From Sphaerisporangium cinnabarinum (lineage in GTDB: Bacteria > Actinomycetota > Actinomycetes > Actinomycetales > Cellulomonadaceae), in assembly GCA_003052455.1 (NCBI GenBank), contig QAPD01000042.1, positions 1 to 64,000 on the forward strand: a DNA stretch of 64,000 nucleotides, written 5' to 3'. The position numbers and the translations under genes were made by a program. This document shows, one piece after another, positions 44,707 to 55,397 of the stretch. The notes under the pieces are model-generated. The model had not been told where the DNA came from. It ran no database searches and saw nothing but the letters and a program-made list of their open reading frames with translations. Every line of letters begins with the position of its first letter. Within the stretch, counting starts at the first letter, position 1.

Positions 44707-45822
44707 ATGCCCGTCGAGTTCCTCGGCATCGCCACGACCAACGACGCGTCGGAGACCACCGACCGCACGACCGCTGCGTTCGACCCCGCCTACCTCGAGC
44801 GCCTCGTGCGCGCGCACGAGGACAACGGCTGGACGCGCGTCCTCTTCGCGTACGGATCCTCCGGCCCCGAGCCCGCCGCCCTCGCCGCCTACACCGCCGC
44901 GCGCCTGCAGTCGATCGAGCTCCTGCTCGCGCACCGGCCCAACGTGTCCTACCCGACGTACGCGGCCAAGACGTTCGCGACGCTCGACCAGCTCTCCGGC
45001 GGGCGGCTCTCCGTCCACTTCATCACCGGCGGCAACGACCACGAGCAGGGCCGCGAGGGCGACACGCTGACCAAGGACGAGCGGTACGCGCGCACCCAGG
45101 AGTACATCCAGATCGTCAAGCAGGCCTGGTCGAGCGCCGAGCCGTTCGACCACCACGGCCCGTTCTACGACTTCGACGACTTCGTGCTCGACGCCAAGCC
45201 GTTCGAGGGCCGCACCCCGACCATCTCGTTCGGCGGGTCGTCCGACGCCGCGTTCCGCGTCGGTGCGGCCGAGGCCGACATCTACGCCGTCTGGGGCGAG
45301 CCCCTCGACCGCACCGCCGAGCAGATCGCGCGCGTGCACGCCGAGGCCGCCGCCGCGGGCCGGACGACGCCGCCGCGCATCCACGCCGCGTTCCGGCCGA
45401 TCGTCGCGCCGACCGAGGAGCTCGCCTGGGAGAAGGCGCACCGCATCCTCGACCGGATCGAGGCACGCAAGGCCGCCGCCGGGGGTCAGCTCAGCCGTCG
45501 GCACCCGATCGACAAGCCCGAGAACGCGGGTTCCCAGCGCCTGCTCGAGATCGCCGCCCAGGGCGAGCGCTTCGACACCGCGCTGTGGACCGCGACCGCG
45601 AAGGCCACCGGCGGCGCCGGCAACTCCAACGCGCTCGTCGGCACGCCCGAGCAGGTCGCCGAGGCGCTCCTCGCGTACTACGACCTCGGCGTCCGGGTCA
45701 TCTCGGCCCGCGGCTACGACCTGCTCGACGACGCGGTCGACTTCGGCCGCTACGTCATCCCGATCGTCCGCGAGGAGGTCGCGAAGCGCGACGCCGCCGC
45801 CGCCGAGGCCGCCGCGGCCTGA
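44707..45822 (+). CDS. SsuD-like FMNH2-dependent alkanesulfonate monooxygenase (LLM 4)
   Basis: 371 residues, the length of SsuD. Marks are VLFAYGSSGPEP, SYPTYAAKTFATLDQLSGGR, the glycine-rich HFITGGNDHEQGREGD typical of alkanesulfonate monooxygenases, and ISFGGSSDAAFRVGA. It is expected to release sulfite from an alkanesulfonate. Its closest partner in context is the rhodanese 89 bp upstream. The transcript ends at the hairpin 45846-45903. Confidence 0.88.
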   Translation: MPVEFLGIATTNDASETTDRTTAAFDPAYLERLVRAHEDNGWTRVLFAYGSSGPEPAALAAYTAARLQSIELLLAHRPNVSYPTYAAKTFATLDQLSGGRLSVHFITGGNDHEQGREGDTLTKDERYARTQEYIQIVKQAWSSAEPFDHHGPFYDFDDFVLDAKPFEGRTPTISFGGSSDAAFRVGAAEADIYAVWGEPLDRTAEQIARVHAEAAAAGRTTPPRIHAAFRPIVAPTEELAWEKAHRILDRIEARKAAAGGQLSRRHPIDKPENAGSQRLLEIAAQGERFDTALWTATAKATGGAGNSNALVGTPEQVAEALLAYYDLGVRVISARGYDLLDDAVDFGRYVIPIVREEVAKRDAAAAEAAAA

Positions 45823-45845
45823 GAGGTCGGCAACCCCGCCCCGGG

Positions 45846-45903
45846 TCGGCAGCTCCGGTCGGGTTCGGCACCTGCGCGTGCCGAACCCGACCGGAGCTGC
45901 CGA
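45846..45903 (+). terminator. 26-bp perfect hairpin after the monooxygenase operon
   Basis: Arms 45846-45871 and 45878-45903 match perfectly around a 6-nt loop, 23 bases behind the SsuD-like stop. No U-tract. It should end most transcripts from 33022 and separates the next LLM gene. Confidence 0.85.
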
Positions 45904-45956
45904 ACGCGCCGGTACCGGACCCCCGAACGACGACACCGACAGCAAGGAGCAGGACC

Positions 45957-47054
45957 GTGCGGTTCCAGGTACTCGACATCGTGTTCAACCCGCCCCACCC
46001 CGTGACCGGGGAGGCGGTCGCGCCGTCCGACCGGTTGAACCGGGTCGTGGAGACGGCGGTGCTCGCGGAGGAGCTCGGGTTCGACTCGTTCGCGGTGGGG
46101 GAGCGGCACGCGGGCGAGGTGCTGTCGTCGGCACCCACGGTGATCCTCGGCGCGGTCGCGGCGCGGACGTCGCGCATCCTGCTGAGCACGGGTGTCACCG
46201 TGCTGTCGCTGCTCGACCCGATCCGCGTCGCCGAGGACCTCGCGACGGTCGACCAGCTGAGCCGCGGGCGCTTGGAGATCGTCATCGGCAAGGGCAACGA
46301 GGTGCTGCAGTACCCGCTGCTGGGGCTGGACATCGACAAGCAGTACGAGTACCTCCAGGAGAACTACGAGCTGCTGCGCCTGCTGCTGTCGGAGGAGGAC
46401 GTCAGCTGGAGCGGGCGGCACCGCCACGCGCTGGAGCACGCGACGACGCTGCCGCGGCCGTTCGCCGGGCCGTTCCGGATCTGGCACGGGTCGGCGACGT
46501 CGCGCTTCGCGGTGGACCTCGCGGCCCGGTACGGGGACCCGATCGTCAGCGCCAACGCGTTGCAGCCGCGCGAGAACTACCAGGTCCTCATCGACCGCTA
46601 CCGCGAGCGGTACGCGGCGCACGGGCACGACCCGGCGTACGGGTTCGTCGGGTCGGGCTCGGGCGGGCTGTTCCTCGCCGACACGACGGAGGAGGCGATC
46701 GAGCAGTACCGCCCGATCTACGAGGGCCAGGTCGCGGCGGCGGCACGTCGCGGCTACGGGGCGGACGCCGTCGGGAAGGCACCGAGCTTCCGGACGGTCG
46801 AGGACGCCGTCGAGCGCGGGCCCGCGCTCGTGGGGTCGCCGGAGCGCGTGGCGGAGAAGATCCTCGACTACCACGCCTCGTACCGGCACGACCTGCAGTC
46901 CGTCTCGGTGAACCACCTGATCCCTGCGGCGCAGCAGGAGGACGTGCTGCGTCGGTTCGCGGAGGAGGTCGTCCCCGTCGTGCGGGCCGAGGTGAAGACG
47001 GACCTCTGGAGCGTGGCCGACGCCCGTCGCGCGGCGGGCTTCACCGCGGCCTGA
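45957..47054 (+). CDS. LLM-class flavin oxidoreductase 5
   Basis: 365 residues. FNPPHPVTGEAVAPSDR, FDSFAVGERHAG, LSTGVTVLSLLDPIRVAEDL and the IGKGNEVLQYPLLGLDI segment identify a distinct LLM branch. It starts at a GTG (45957) with AAGGAG upstream. The substrate is unknown. It lies between two strong hairpins (45846-45903 and 47076-47102), so it is expressed either by read-through or from a promoter I could not identify in the 54-bp gap. Confidence 0.85.
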   Translation: MRFQVLDIVFNPPHPVTGEAVAPSDRLNRVVETAVLAEELGFDSFAVGERHAGEVLSSAPTVILGAVAARTSRILLSTGVTVLSLLDPIRVAEDLATVDQLSRGRLEIVIGKGNEVLQYPLLGLDIDKQYEYLQENYELLRLLLSEEDVSWSGRHRHALEHATTLPRPFAGPFRIWHGSATSRFAVDLAARYGDPIVSANALQPRENYQVLIDRYRERYAAHGHDPAYGFVGSGSGGLFLADTTEEAIEQYRPIYEGQVAAAARRGYGADAVGKAPSFRTVEDAVERGPALVGSPERVAEKILDYHASYRHDLQSVSVNHLIPAAQQEDVLRRFAEEVVPVVRAEVKTDLWSVADARRAAGFTAA

Positions 47055-47075
47055 GCGAGCCCGCCGGACCGGAGG

Positions 47076-47102
47076 GGCCCGTCTCGCCTGGCGAGGCGGG
47101 CC
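47076..47102 (+). terminator. Hairpin terminator after LLM 5
   Basis: 13-bp stem (47076-47088 with 47090-47102) with one G-U pair, 21 bases after the stop. A single base separates the arms, so the top pairs will open. Confidence 0.7.
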
Positions 47103-47225
47103 CTCGCCGTGCTCGTGACGGCCCCGCCGACGGGTCACGACGTCGCGGAGCAGGAAACAACCGTCCGCCTGGCGGGACGGCCGTCTCGATACTTGACTCA
47201 CCTGGTCGAGATTGTCTTTCCTGCT

Positions 47226-47342
47226 CCCAGGTGACGAGCGTCAGCACGCAGGCCCGGCTCGCTGACCAGCAACCCTTCGACGTGACGGGGTGCTCCGGGA
47301 ACGACCTGACCGCGCCGCTCCCGCGGCGCGGTAAGCACGGCA
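47226..47342 (+). promoter_or_regulatory. SAM-IV/SAM-I-IV-like riboswitch before a peptide-type ABC operon
   Basis: P1 pairs CAGGT (47228-47232) with ACCTG (47304-47308). Inside are GACGAGCG, a P2 stem TCAGC..GCTGA, AGCAACCC, a P3 arm and GGGGTGCTCCGGGAA. After P1 come a hairpin CCGCGCCG..CGGCGCGG and TAAGCACGG, the position of the pseudoknot strand. A -35-like TTGACT lies at 47193-47198; the -10 is weak. The rest of 47103-47225 and 47343-47447 shows no gene. Confidence 0.75.
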
Positions 47343-47447
47343 CACCGGTGGGCACCCCCCGCCGCGCCGGCCCTGGGCCCGGCGCGGTCGACCACCGGCG
47401 CCGGACGACCGCCGGTCCTCAGCCGGCACCGAGGAGAGCAGCACGAC

Positions 47448-49073
47448 ATGATCCCCACACCTCACCGACGCCGGTCCCTGACCGTCGTGGCGGCGGCCGC
47501 CGCGACGGGCCTCCTGCTCGCCGCGTGCGGCGGCGGGTCCGGCACGTCCGACGACGGCGGGTCGCCCAGCCCGTCCGGCGAGCCCGTCGCGGGCGGCGAC
47601 CTGACCTTCGCGATCACGGTCGACTCGCACTGCCTCGACCCGCAGCAGGTCGGCAACAACGACGCCATCGCGGCGGCCCGCCAGACCGTCGCGTCGCTCA
47701 CGGCGCAGGACCCGGAGACGGGCGAGATCCTGCCGTGGCTCGCGGAGAGCTGGGAGGTGAACGACGACGCGTCGAGCTACACGTTCCACCTGCGCGACGA
47801 CGCGACGTACGCCGACGGCACGCCGATCGACGCCGAGTCGGTGAAGACGAACCTCGACGCGATCGTCGCGCTCGGCGCGACGGCGTCGCTCGGGTCGCAG
47901 TACCTCGTCGGCTACGAGGGCACGACCGTCACCGACCCGCAGACCCTCACGGTGGACTTCGCGGCGCCGAGCGCGCAGTTCCTCCAGGCGACGTCGACGT
48001 TCTCGCTCGGCCTCCTCGCCCCGTCCTCGGCCGACCTGAGCGTCGAGGACCGCTGCGCCGGCAAGTTCGTCGGCTCCGGGCCGTTCTCCGTGAAGTCCTA
48101 CACGCAGGACCAGGAGATCGTGCTCGAGAAGGTCGCGGGCTACGCGTGGGGCTCGGAGGCCAACGACCACCAGGGCGAGGCCTACCTCGACACGGTGACG
48201 TTCAAGGTCATCCCCGAGGCGAGCGTGCGCAGCGGCAGCCTGCAGTCCGGGCAGATCGACGCGACGGCCGCGATCTCGACAGTCGACCTCCCGCAGTTCG
48301 ACGGGAACGGGTTCTGGCTCGAGTACCGCGCGAACCCGGGCGTCGTGTTCAACCTCTTCCCCAACGAGTCGAGCCCGCTCGCGGGCGACGAGGCCGTGCG
48401 GACGGCGATCCTGCGGGGTATCGACCGCGAGCAGATCGCGGACACCGTGCTCAGCGAGCAGGACGAGCCGGCCACGAGCGTCCTGTCGCACTCGACGCCG
48501 CTCTACGAGAGCGTCGCGGACGAGCTCGCCTACGACCCCGAGGGCGCGAAGAAGATCCTCGACGACGCAGGCTGGGTCGAGGGCGCCGACGGCGTGCGCG
48601 AGAAGGACGGCCAGAAGCTCTCCACGACCGTGACGTTCTGGCAGGTGCCGGAGCCGCTCGAGCTCGTCCAGCAGCAGCTCGCGCAGATCGGCGTGGACCT
48701 CCAGCTCCAGCACGTGACCGTCGCGGAGTCGCAGGCGATCAAGGAGAGCGGCGACTTCGACTTCGACTACTACAACCTCACGCGCTCCGACCCGGACGTG
48801 CTGCGGACGATCTTCTCGGCGAACGCGCGCAACATCAACCAGCGCGACGCGGAGGAGGTCGACGGCCTGCTCGACGCGTCGGCCGCGGCGACCGACCCGG
48901 CCGAGCGGCAGGAGCTCGTCACGGAGGCGTCCCGCCTCCTGGTCCAGAAGGGGCACGCGATCCCGGTCTACGAGCTCTCGACGACCATCGCGGCCGCCGA
49001 CACGGTCCACGGCCTGACGTTCGAGGCGTCGTCGCGGCTCGACTTCTACGACGCCTGGGTCACCCAGGGCTGA
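47448..49073 (+). CDS. Family-5 ABC solute-binding lipoprotein (DppA/OppA type)
   Basis: 541 residues. Lipobox LAAC with Cys27, then the SBP_bac_5 fold (GGDLTFAITVDSHCLDPQQV, LAESWEVNDDASSYTFHLRD). Proteins of this family bind peptides, nickel, glutathione or opines. Control by a SAM riboswitch argues for a sulfur-rich ligand. First gene of a four-gene transporter operon. The hairpin behind it would favour its production over the membrane parts. Confidence 0.9.
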   Translation: MIPTPHRRRSLTVVAAAAATGLLLAACGGGSGTSDDGGSPSPSGEPVAGGDLTFAITVDSHCLDPQQVGNNDAIAAARQTVASLTAQDPETGEILPWLAESWEVNDDASSYTFHLRDDATYADGTPIDAESVKTNLDAIVALGATASLGSQYLVGYEGTTVTDPQTLTVDFAAPSAQFLQATSTFSLGLLAPSSADLSVEDRCAGKFVGSGPFSVKSYTQDQEIVLEKVAGYAWGSEANDHQGEAYLDTVTFKVIPEASVRSGSLQSGQIDATAAISTVDLPQFDGNGFWLEYRANPGVVFNLFPNESSPLAGDEAVRTAILRGIDREQIADTVLSEQDEPATSVLSHSTPLYESVADELAYDPEGAKKILDDAGWVEGADGVREKDGQKLSTTVTFWQVPEPLELVQQQLAQIGVDLQLQHVTVAESQAIKESGDFDFDYYNLTRSDPDVLRTIFSANARNINQRDAEEVDGLLDASAAATDPAERQELVTEASRLLVQKGHAIPVYELSTTIAAADTVHGLTFEASSRLDFYDAWVTQG

Positions 49074-49081
49074 CCCGCCGG

Positions 49082-49119
49082 GCCCGCCTGCCCGACGCCG
49101 CGGCGTCGGGCAGGCGGGC
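49082..49119 (+). terminator. 38-nt perfect palindrome inside the ABC operon
   Basis: 19-bp arms (49082-49100 and 49101-49119) without a loop. Placed between binding-protein and permease genes, it probably stabilises the first message or partly terminates transcription. Confidence 0.7.
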
Positions 49120-49143
49120 ATCCCCCACGGAAGGAGGCCGACC

Positions 49144-50097
49144 ATGGGCCGGTACGTCCTGCGTCGCGCCGGGCAGGGGCTGTTCGTGCTCTGGGCGGCG
49201 TTCACGATCTCGTTCTTCGTCCTCTACCTGCTGCCCAGCGACCCGGCCGCGCTCATGGCGAGCGGCGGCGGCGAGGCGGACCAGGTGGACCCCGCGCTGC
49301 TCGACGCGCTCCGCGCGCAGTACGGCCTCGACCGGCCCCTGCTCGTGCAGTACGCCGACGCGCTGTGGCACGCGCTGCGGCTCGACTTCGGGACGTCGTA
49401 CGCGTCCGGGGCGCCCGCGACGCAGCTCGTGCTCCAGGCGCTCCCGGAGACGCTGCGGCTCACGGCCGCGGCGCTCGTCCTCGCCGTCGTGGCGGGCGCC
49501 GGCATCGCGATCGCGAGCACGTTCCCGCGCGCGGCCTGGCTGCGCCACGCGCTCGCGTCGCTCCCGCCGCTCGGCGTCGCCCTGCCGCCGTTCTGGCTGG
49601 GCCTGCTGCTCCTGCAGTGGTTCTCCTTCCAGCTCCCGGTGTTCCCCGCGATCGGCAACGAGGGCGCGATCAGCCTCGTGCTGCCGGCGATCACGCTCGC
49701 CGTCCCGGCGAGCGCCGCGCTCGCCCAGGTGCTCGCGCGGAGCCTGCGCGGGACGCTCGGCGAGCCGTACGTCGAGACGGCGCGTGCCAAGGGCGCGAGC
49801 CGGGCGCGCGTGCACTTCGGCCACGCGCTGCGCAACGCCGCGATCCCCGCCCTGACCGTGCTGGGGGTCGTCGTGGGCGGGCTGCTCGGCGGCACGGTCG
49901 TCACGGAGACGGTGTTCTCGCGCGCCGGCCTGGGACGGCTCACGGTCACGTCGGTGGACGCGCAGGACATCCCCGTGGTGCAGGCGGTCGTCGTCCTCTC
50001 GGCGCTCGTGTTCGTGGTCGTCACGCTCGTGGTCGACCTGCTCTACCCCCTGCTCGACCCCCGGATCGACGCACGACAGAAGGCGGTGGCCGCATGA
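49144..50097 (+). CDS. DppB-type ABC transporter permease
   Basis: 317 residues, six helices. It starts MGRYVLRRAGQGLFVLWAAF and has the LPSDPAALMA periplasmic motif of DppB/OppB proteins and the EAA loop ETARAKGASRARVHFGHALR. Forms the channel with the DppC-type partner. The ATG has AAGGAGG upstream. It overlaps the next gene by 4 bp (ATGA). Confidence 0.92.
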   Translation: MGRYVLRRAGQGLFVLWAAFTISFFVLYLLPSDPAALMASGGGEADQVDPALLDALRAQYGLDRPLLVQYADALWHALRLDFGTSYASGAPATQLVLQALPETLRLTAAALVLAVVAGAGIAIASTFPRAAWLRHALASLPPLGVALPPFWLGLLLLQWFSFQLPVFPAIGNEGAISLVLPAITLAVPASAALAQVLARSLRGTLGEPYVETARAKGASRARVHFGHALRNAAIPALTVLGVVVGGLLGGTVVTETVFSRAGLGRLTVTSVDAQDIPVVQAVVVLSALVFVVVTLVVDLLYPLLDPRIDARQKAVAA

Positions 50098-51140
50098 GCA
50101 CCAGGCCGGGAGTGCGCATCGTGCTCCGGGACGAGGCCCGGGTCGCGGACCGTGCCGCGGCGGCGGACGCCCCGCCGTCGGGCGCGCTCGCCCCCGACGC
50201 CCCGCCCGCCGACGCGCCCGCGGGGCGCACGCCCGCGGAGATCGAGGTCGAGGACCGCGAGGACGCGCGCGCGATCCTCCGGCACGGCCGCGTGCGGACC
50301 CGGGGCACGGCGGGCCGGTGGCGACGCGGGGCGCGGTACGCCGTGCGGCGTCCCGGGCTGGTCGTCGCGGTGCTCGTCGTGCTGCTCGTCACGGCGTGGG
50401 CCGTCGTCCCGCAGCTCTTCACGGCGTACGACCCGCTGACGGGCGTGCCCGCCGACCGGCTGCAGCCGCCGTCGGGCGCGCACCTGTTCGGCACCGACCA
50501 CCTGGGACGCGACGTGTACGCGCGGGTCGTCCACGGCGCGTCGGCCTCGCTCGGTGCGACCGTCATCGCGGTCGCGGTCGGGCTCGTCGCCGGGTCGCTG
50601 CTCGGCCTGCTCGCGGGGTTCGTGCGCGGGTGGGTGGACGACGTCGTCGGCCGGTTCGTCGACGTGCTGCTCGCGATCCCCAGCATCCTGCTCTCGCTCG
50701 CGATCATCACGGCGCTCGGGTTCGGGACGGTCAAGGTCGCGATCGCCGTCGGCATCACGAGCGTCGCGACGTTCGCGCGCGTCATGCGGGCCGAGGTCCT
50801 GCGGACCTCGACGTCGGTGTACGTCGAGGCGGCCCGCGCGTCGGGCGTGCGCTGGTACGGCGTGCTGGGGCGCCACGTGCTGCCCAACTCGACGGGACCG
50901 GTGCTCGCGCTCGTCGCGCTCGAGCTCGGGACCGCGGTGCTCGCGATCTCGGCCCTGAGCTTCCTCGGCTACGGGACGCCGCCGCCCGCGCCCGAGTGGG
51001 GGTCGCTCGTCTCGGGCGGGCGCGACTACCTGGCCACCGCGTGGTGGCTCACGACCATGCCGGGCCTCGTGATCGTCGCCGTCGTGCTGTCGGCGAACCG
51101 CGTCGCGCGGGCCCTGGAACGCACCGGAGGGGACGCATGA
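50094..51140 (+). CDS. DppC-type ABC transporter permease
   Basis: 348 residues. A long N-terminal cytoplasmic extension of about 80 residues (Asp/Ala/Pro- then Arg-rich) precedes the first helix. HLFGTDHLGRDVYARVVHGA is the typical DppC/OppC loop and EAARASGVRWYGVLGRHVLP the EAA motif. It pairs with the DppB-type permease and the fused ATPase. ATGA overlaps at both ends. Confidence 0.92.
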   Translation: MSTRPGVRIVLRDEARVADRAAAADAPPSGALAPDAPPADAPAGRTPAEIEVEDREDARAILRHGRVRTRGTAGRWRRGARYAVRRPGLVVAVLVVLLVTAWAVVPQLFTAYDPLTGVPADRLQPPSGAHLFGTDHLGRDVYARVVHGASASLGATVIAVAVGLVAGSLLGLLAGFVRGWVDDVVGRFVDVLLAIPSILLSLAIITALGFGTVKVAIAVGITSVATFARVMRAEVLRTSTSVYVEAARASGVRWYGVLGRHVLPNSTGPVLALVALELGTAVLAISALSFLGYGTPPPAPEWGSLVSGGRDYLATAWWLTTMPGLVIVAVVLSANRVARALERTGGDA

Positions 51141-52927
51141 CCGTCACGACGCCGACCACCCAGGAGCGTCCCGGCCCGACGTCGGGCGAGGCGCCCGCGC
51201 TCGAGATCCGCGGTCTGGAGGTCGCCTACCGCACGCGCGACGGCGGCTCGTACGCCGCCGTCCGCGGCGTCGACCTCACGGTCGGGGCGGGCGAGGTCGT
51301 CGCGCTCGTGGGCGAGTCCGGGTCGGGCAAGAGCACGACGGCGCACGCGGCCCTGCACCTGCTCGCGCGCGGGGGCGAGGTGACGGCAGGGACCATCCGC
51401 CTCGGCGGCCGCGACGTCGGGCGGCTCTCCGAGAAGGAGTGGCAGCAGGTGCGGGGCCGCGACGTCGGGCTCGTGCCGCAGGACCCGACGGTGTCGCTCA
51501 ACCCCGTCACGCGCGTGGGCGACCAGGTCGCGGAGGTGCTCGTCATCCACGGGCTCGCGCGGCGCAAGGAGGCGCGCGAGCGCGCGGTCGAGCTGCTGCG
51601 CCAGGCCGGGATCGACGACCCGGAGGCCCGCGCGCGGCAGTACCCGTCGCAGCTCTCCGGCGGGATGCGCCAGCGCGTGCTCATCGCGATCGCCGTCGCG
51701 GCGCGGCCGCGCCTCGTCGTCGCGGACGAGCCCACGAGCGCGCTCGACGTGACGGTCCAGCGCCGTATCCTCGACCACCTCGACGGCCTCGTGCGCGACC
51801 TCGGCACCGCGGTCCTGCTCATCACGCACGACCTCGGCGTCGCGGCGGACCGCGCCGACCGCATCGTCGTCCTGGAGCACGGGGTCGTCGTCGAGGAGGG
51901 CACCGCCGAGCAGGTGCTGCACGACCCGCGCCACCCCTACACCCAGCAGCTCATCGCGGCGGCGCCGAGCCTCGCGAGCTCGCGCCTCGTCGCGGGCAGC
52001 ACCCCGGGGACGGCGCCGGGCGACGGCGTCGTCCCGCGCGCCGACGCGAGCCGCGCCGCGGTCGCGAGCCGCGCTGACGGTCAGGGGACCGCGGTGCCCG
52101 ACGGCGCCGGCCCGGGCACCGCGGGTGCGCCCGTCCTCGCGGTGCGGGACCTGCGCAAGGAGTTCACGCTGCCGCGCGGGGCGGCGCACCGGACGCTCGT
52201 CGCGGTGGACGGCGTGAGCCTCGCGGTCGGGCGCGGCGAGACGTACGCGCTCGTGGGGGAGTCCGGGTCGGGCAAGAGCACGACGGCGCGCCTCGCCCTC
52301 CGGCTCGAGCGGCCCACCGCGGGCACGGTGGAGCTCGCCGGAGAGGACATCACGACGGCGCGCGGCGAGCGGCTGCGGTCGCTGCGCCGCGGCTTCCAGG
52401 TGGTCTACCAGTCCCCGTACGCGTCGCTCGACCCGCGGTTCACCGTCGAGCAGATCGTCACCGAGCCGCTCCGGGCGTACCGGGTCGGGTCGCCGTCCGA
52501 GCGGGCGGACCGGGCGCGTGCGCTCGTCGAGGACGTCGCGCTCCCGCCCGACGTGCTCCGCCGGGGACCGCGCGAGCTCTCGGGCGGGCAGCGCCAGCGC
52601 GTCGCCATCGCGCGGGCGCTCGCCCTGAACCCGGCGCTCGTCGTGCTCGACGAGCCCGTCTCGGCGCTCGACGTGTCCGTGCAGGCGCAGATCCTCGATC
52701 TGCTCGTGCGGCTGCAGGCCGAGCACGGGCTCGCGTACCTGTTCATCTCGCACGACCTCGCCGTCGTGCGGCAGGTGTCCGACCACGTCGGCGTCATGCA
52801 CCGAGGCCGCGTCGTCGAGCAGGGCGACGCCGAGCAGATCCTGCTCGACCCGCAGGAGGAGTACACGCGTGAGCTCGTCGCGGCCATCCCCGGCCGCCGC
52901 GCGCTCCAGGAGCGCACCGCGAGATAG
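51137..52927 (+). CDS. Fused DppD-DppF ABC ATPase (two nucleotide-binding domains)
   Basis: 596 residues containing two complete ATPase domains. Walker [10 protein letters not shown] occurs at 59-67 and again near 374-382. Signatures are [14 protein letters not shown] in the first half and [15 protein letters not shown] in the second, and both Walker B motifs are intact. An Ala/Gly/Asp-rich linker joins them. In the classic operon these are two genes. Powers uptake by the 49144/50094 permeases. Its TAG stop lies inside the left arm of the downstream hairpin. Confidence 0.93.
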   Translation: MTVTTPTTQERPGPTSGEAPALEIRGLEVAYRTRDGGSYAAVRGVDLTVGAGEVVALVGESGSGKSTTAHAALHLLARGGEVTAGTIRLGGRDVGRLSEKEWQQVRGRDVGLVPQDPTVSLNPVTRVGDQVAEVLVIHGLARRKEARERAVELLRQAGIDDPEARARQYPSQLSGGMRQRVLIAIAVAARPRLVVADEPTSALDVTVQRRILDHLDGLVRDLGTAVLLITHDLGVAADRADRIVVLEHGVVVEEGTAEQVLHDPRHPYTQQLIAAAPSLASSRLVAGSTPGTAPGDGVVPRADASRAAVASRADGQGTAVPDGAGPGTAGAPVLAVRDLRKEFTLPRGAAHRTLVAVDGVSLAVGRGETYALVGESGSGKSTTARLALRLERPTAGTVELAGEDITTARGERLRSLRRGFQVVYQSPYASLDPRFTVEQIVTEPLRAYRVGSPSERADRARALVEDVALPPDVLRRGPRELSGGQRQRVAIARALALNPALVVLDEPVSALDVSVQAQILDLLVRLQAEHGLAYLFISHDLAVVRQVSDHVGVMHRGRVVEQGDAEQILLDPQEEYTRELVAAIPGRRALQERTAR

Positions 52928-52982
52928 AACGGCCCGTCGCGAGGTAGCACACGACGTGCTCTACCTCGCGACGGGCCGTTCT
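52926..52982 (+). terminator. Long hairpin overlapping the ABC ATPase stop
   Basis: 25-nt left arm (52926-52950) pairs with 52956-52982, the right arm carrying two extra bases as a bulge. It begins within the stop codon. It also faces the end of the minus-strand dps gene, so it can act in both directions. Confidence 0.78.
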
Positions 52983-53003
52983 ACCTCGCGGGGGCGGGCC
53001 GGG

Positions 53004-53489
53004 TCAGGCCTCGCGGTTCTCCGAGGACAGGAACCAGGCCTGCTTCTCCAGGTCCGCGATGATCTCGTGCAGGATGTCGGCGCTCGTCGGGTCCTCGGCG
53101 TCGACGTCGTCGTGCACGGCGCGGACGACCTCGACCGTCTGCGCGATGCGCTCGACGACCGCGTCGACCGTGTCGCCGACCGACACGAGGCCCGCCGGGT
53201 ACGGCGAGAGGTCCGTCGTCGTGGCGACCGTCTCGGTGCGGCCGTCGGGCACGACCTGGAGCGCGCGCATGCGCTCGGCGACGGTGTCGCTGTGCTCGCG
53301 CGCGGCGTCCACGACGTCGTCGAGCTGGAGGTGCAGGTCGCGGAACCCGCGGCCCGTGACGTTCCAGTGGGCCTGCTTGCCCTGGACGTGCAGGTCGACG
53401 AGCGCGACGAGCACGCGCTGCAGGTGGGCGCGGAGCTTCTCCGACGCCTCGAAGCGGGCCGTCGTGCGGTGGATGGTGGGTGCGGACAT
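53004..53489 (-). CDS. dps: Dps-family ferritin-like DNA-protection protein
   Basis: 161 residues. All ligands of the Dps ferroxidase centre are present with the right spacing: H41, H53, D57, D68 and E72 (in [18 protein letters not shown] and [10 protein letters not shown]). It oxidises and stores iron, protecting DNA from hydroxyl radicals. The ATG at 53489 has GAGGAG upstream; the frame is open beyond it without homology. Divergent from an aldo/keto reductase gene. Confidence 0.92.
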   Translation of the reverse strand: MSAPTIHRTTARFEASEKLRAHLQRVLVALVDLHVQGKQAHWNVTGRGFRDLHLQLDDVVDAAREHSDTVAERMRALQVVPDGRTETVATTTDLSPYPAGLVSVGDTVDAVVERIAQTVEVVRAVHDDVDAEDPTSADILHEIIADLEKQAWFLSSENREA

Positions 53490-53564
53490 GGTGCTCCTCG
53501 CTCTCTCGGGGGTCGCCCGGAATCGTGCGGCGGTCACCCGGCTTCCGTCGGTGCCGTTCACTTG

Positions 53565-53578
53565 AACGATTCCAGACT
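53565..53578. promoter_or_regulatory. Palindrome upstream of dps
   Basis: CGTTCA-CT-TGAACG, a perfect 6-bp dyad about 75 bases before the dps start. A candidate operator for a stress or iron regulator that I cannot name. Confidence 0.45.
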
Positions 53579-53669
53579 AGGTCGCATTCCGCGCGCTCGC
53601 CAGCAAGGAGAGGCGTGCCTGACCTGCGGCGGGGCTCGTCGCGCGCCGAGCCGCGGCACGACGCGTCAC

Positions 53670-53692
53670 GTCCTCTCGCCAGGTGAGAGGAC
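53670..53692. other. Short hairpin or operator before the aldo/keto reductase
   Basis: GTCCTCTC (53670-53677) and GAGAGGAC (53685-53692) form a perfect 8-bp dyad with a 7-nt spacer, 46 bases before the reductase start. It could be an RNA hairpin or a protein site. Confidence 0.4.
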
Positions 53693-53738
53693 GGCGTCCG
53701 CCCTTGCCCCGGGCGGCGCGCGGTGGTCCGCTGGGCCC

Positions 53739-55311
<1,573 letters not shown>

Positions 55312-55337
55312 CGGACCACCCGTGAGGGGCGGCACGG

Positions 55338-55390
55338 GACGGGCGAGGGGCCCGACGGCGGGACGACCGCCGTCGGGCCCCTCGCCCGTC
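55338..55390. terminator. 24-bp perfect hairpin between convergent genes
   Basis: Arms 55338-55361 and 55367-55390 with a 5-nt loop, between the membrane-protein gene and the flavin reductase. Bidirectional terminator. Confidence 0.85.
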
Positions 55391-55397
55391 CGCGCCC

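Noticed and set aside
53670-53692. Terminator for a gene upstream of the aldo/keto reductase
   Set aside because: The neighbouring dps gene reads away from this point, so no transcript needs ending here; an operator or leader hairpin is more likely.
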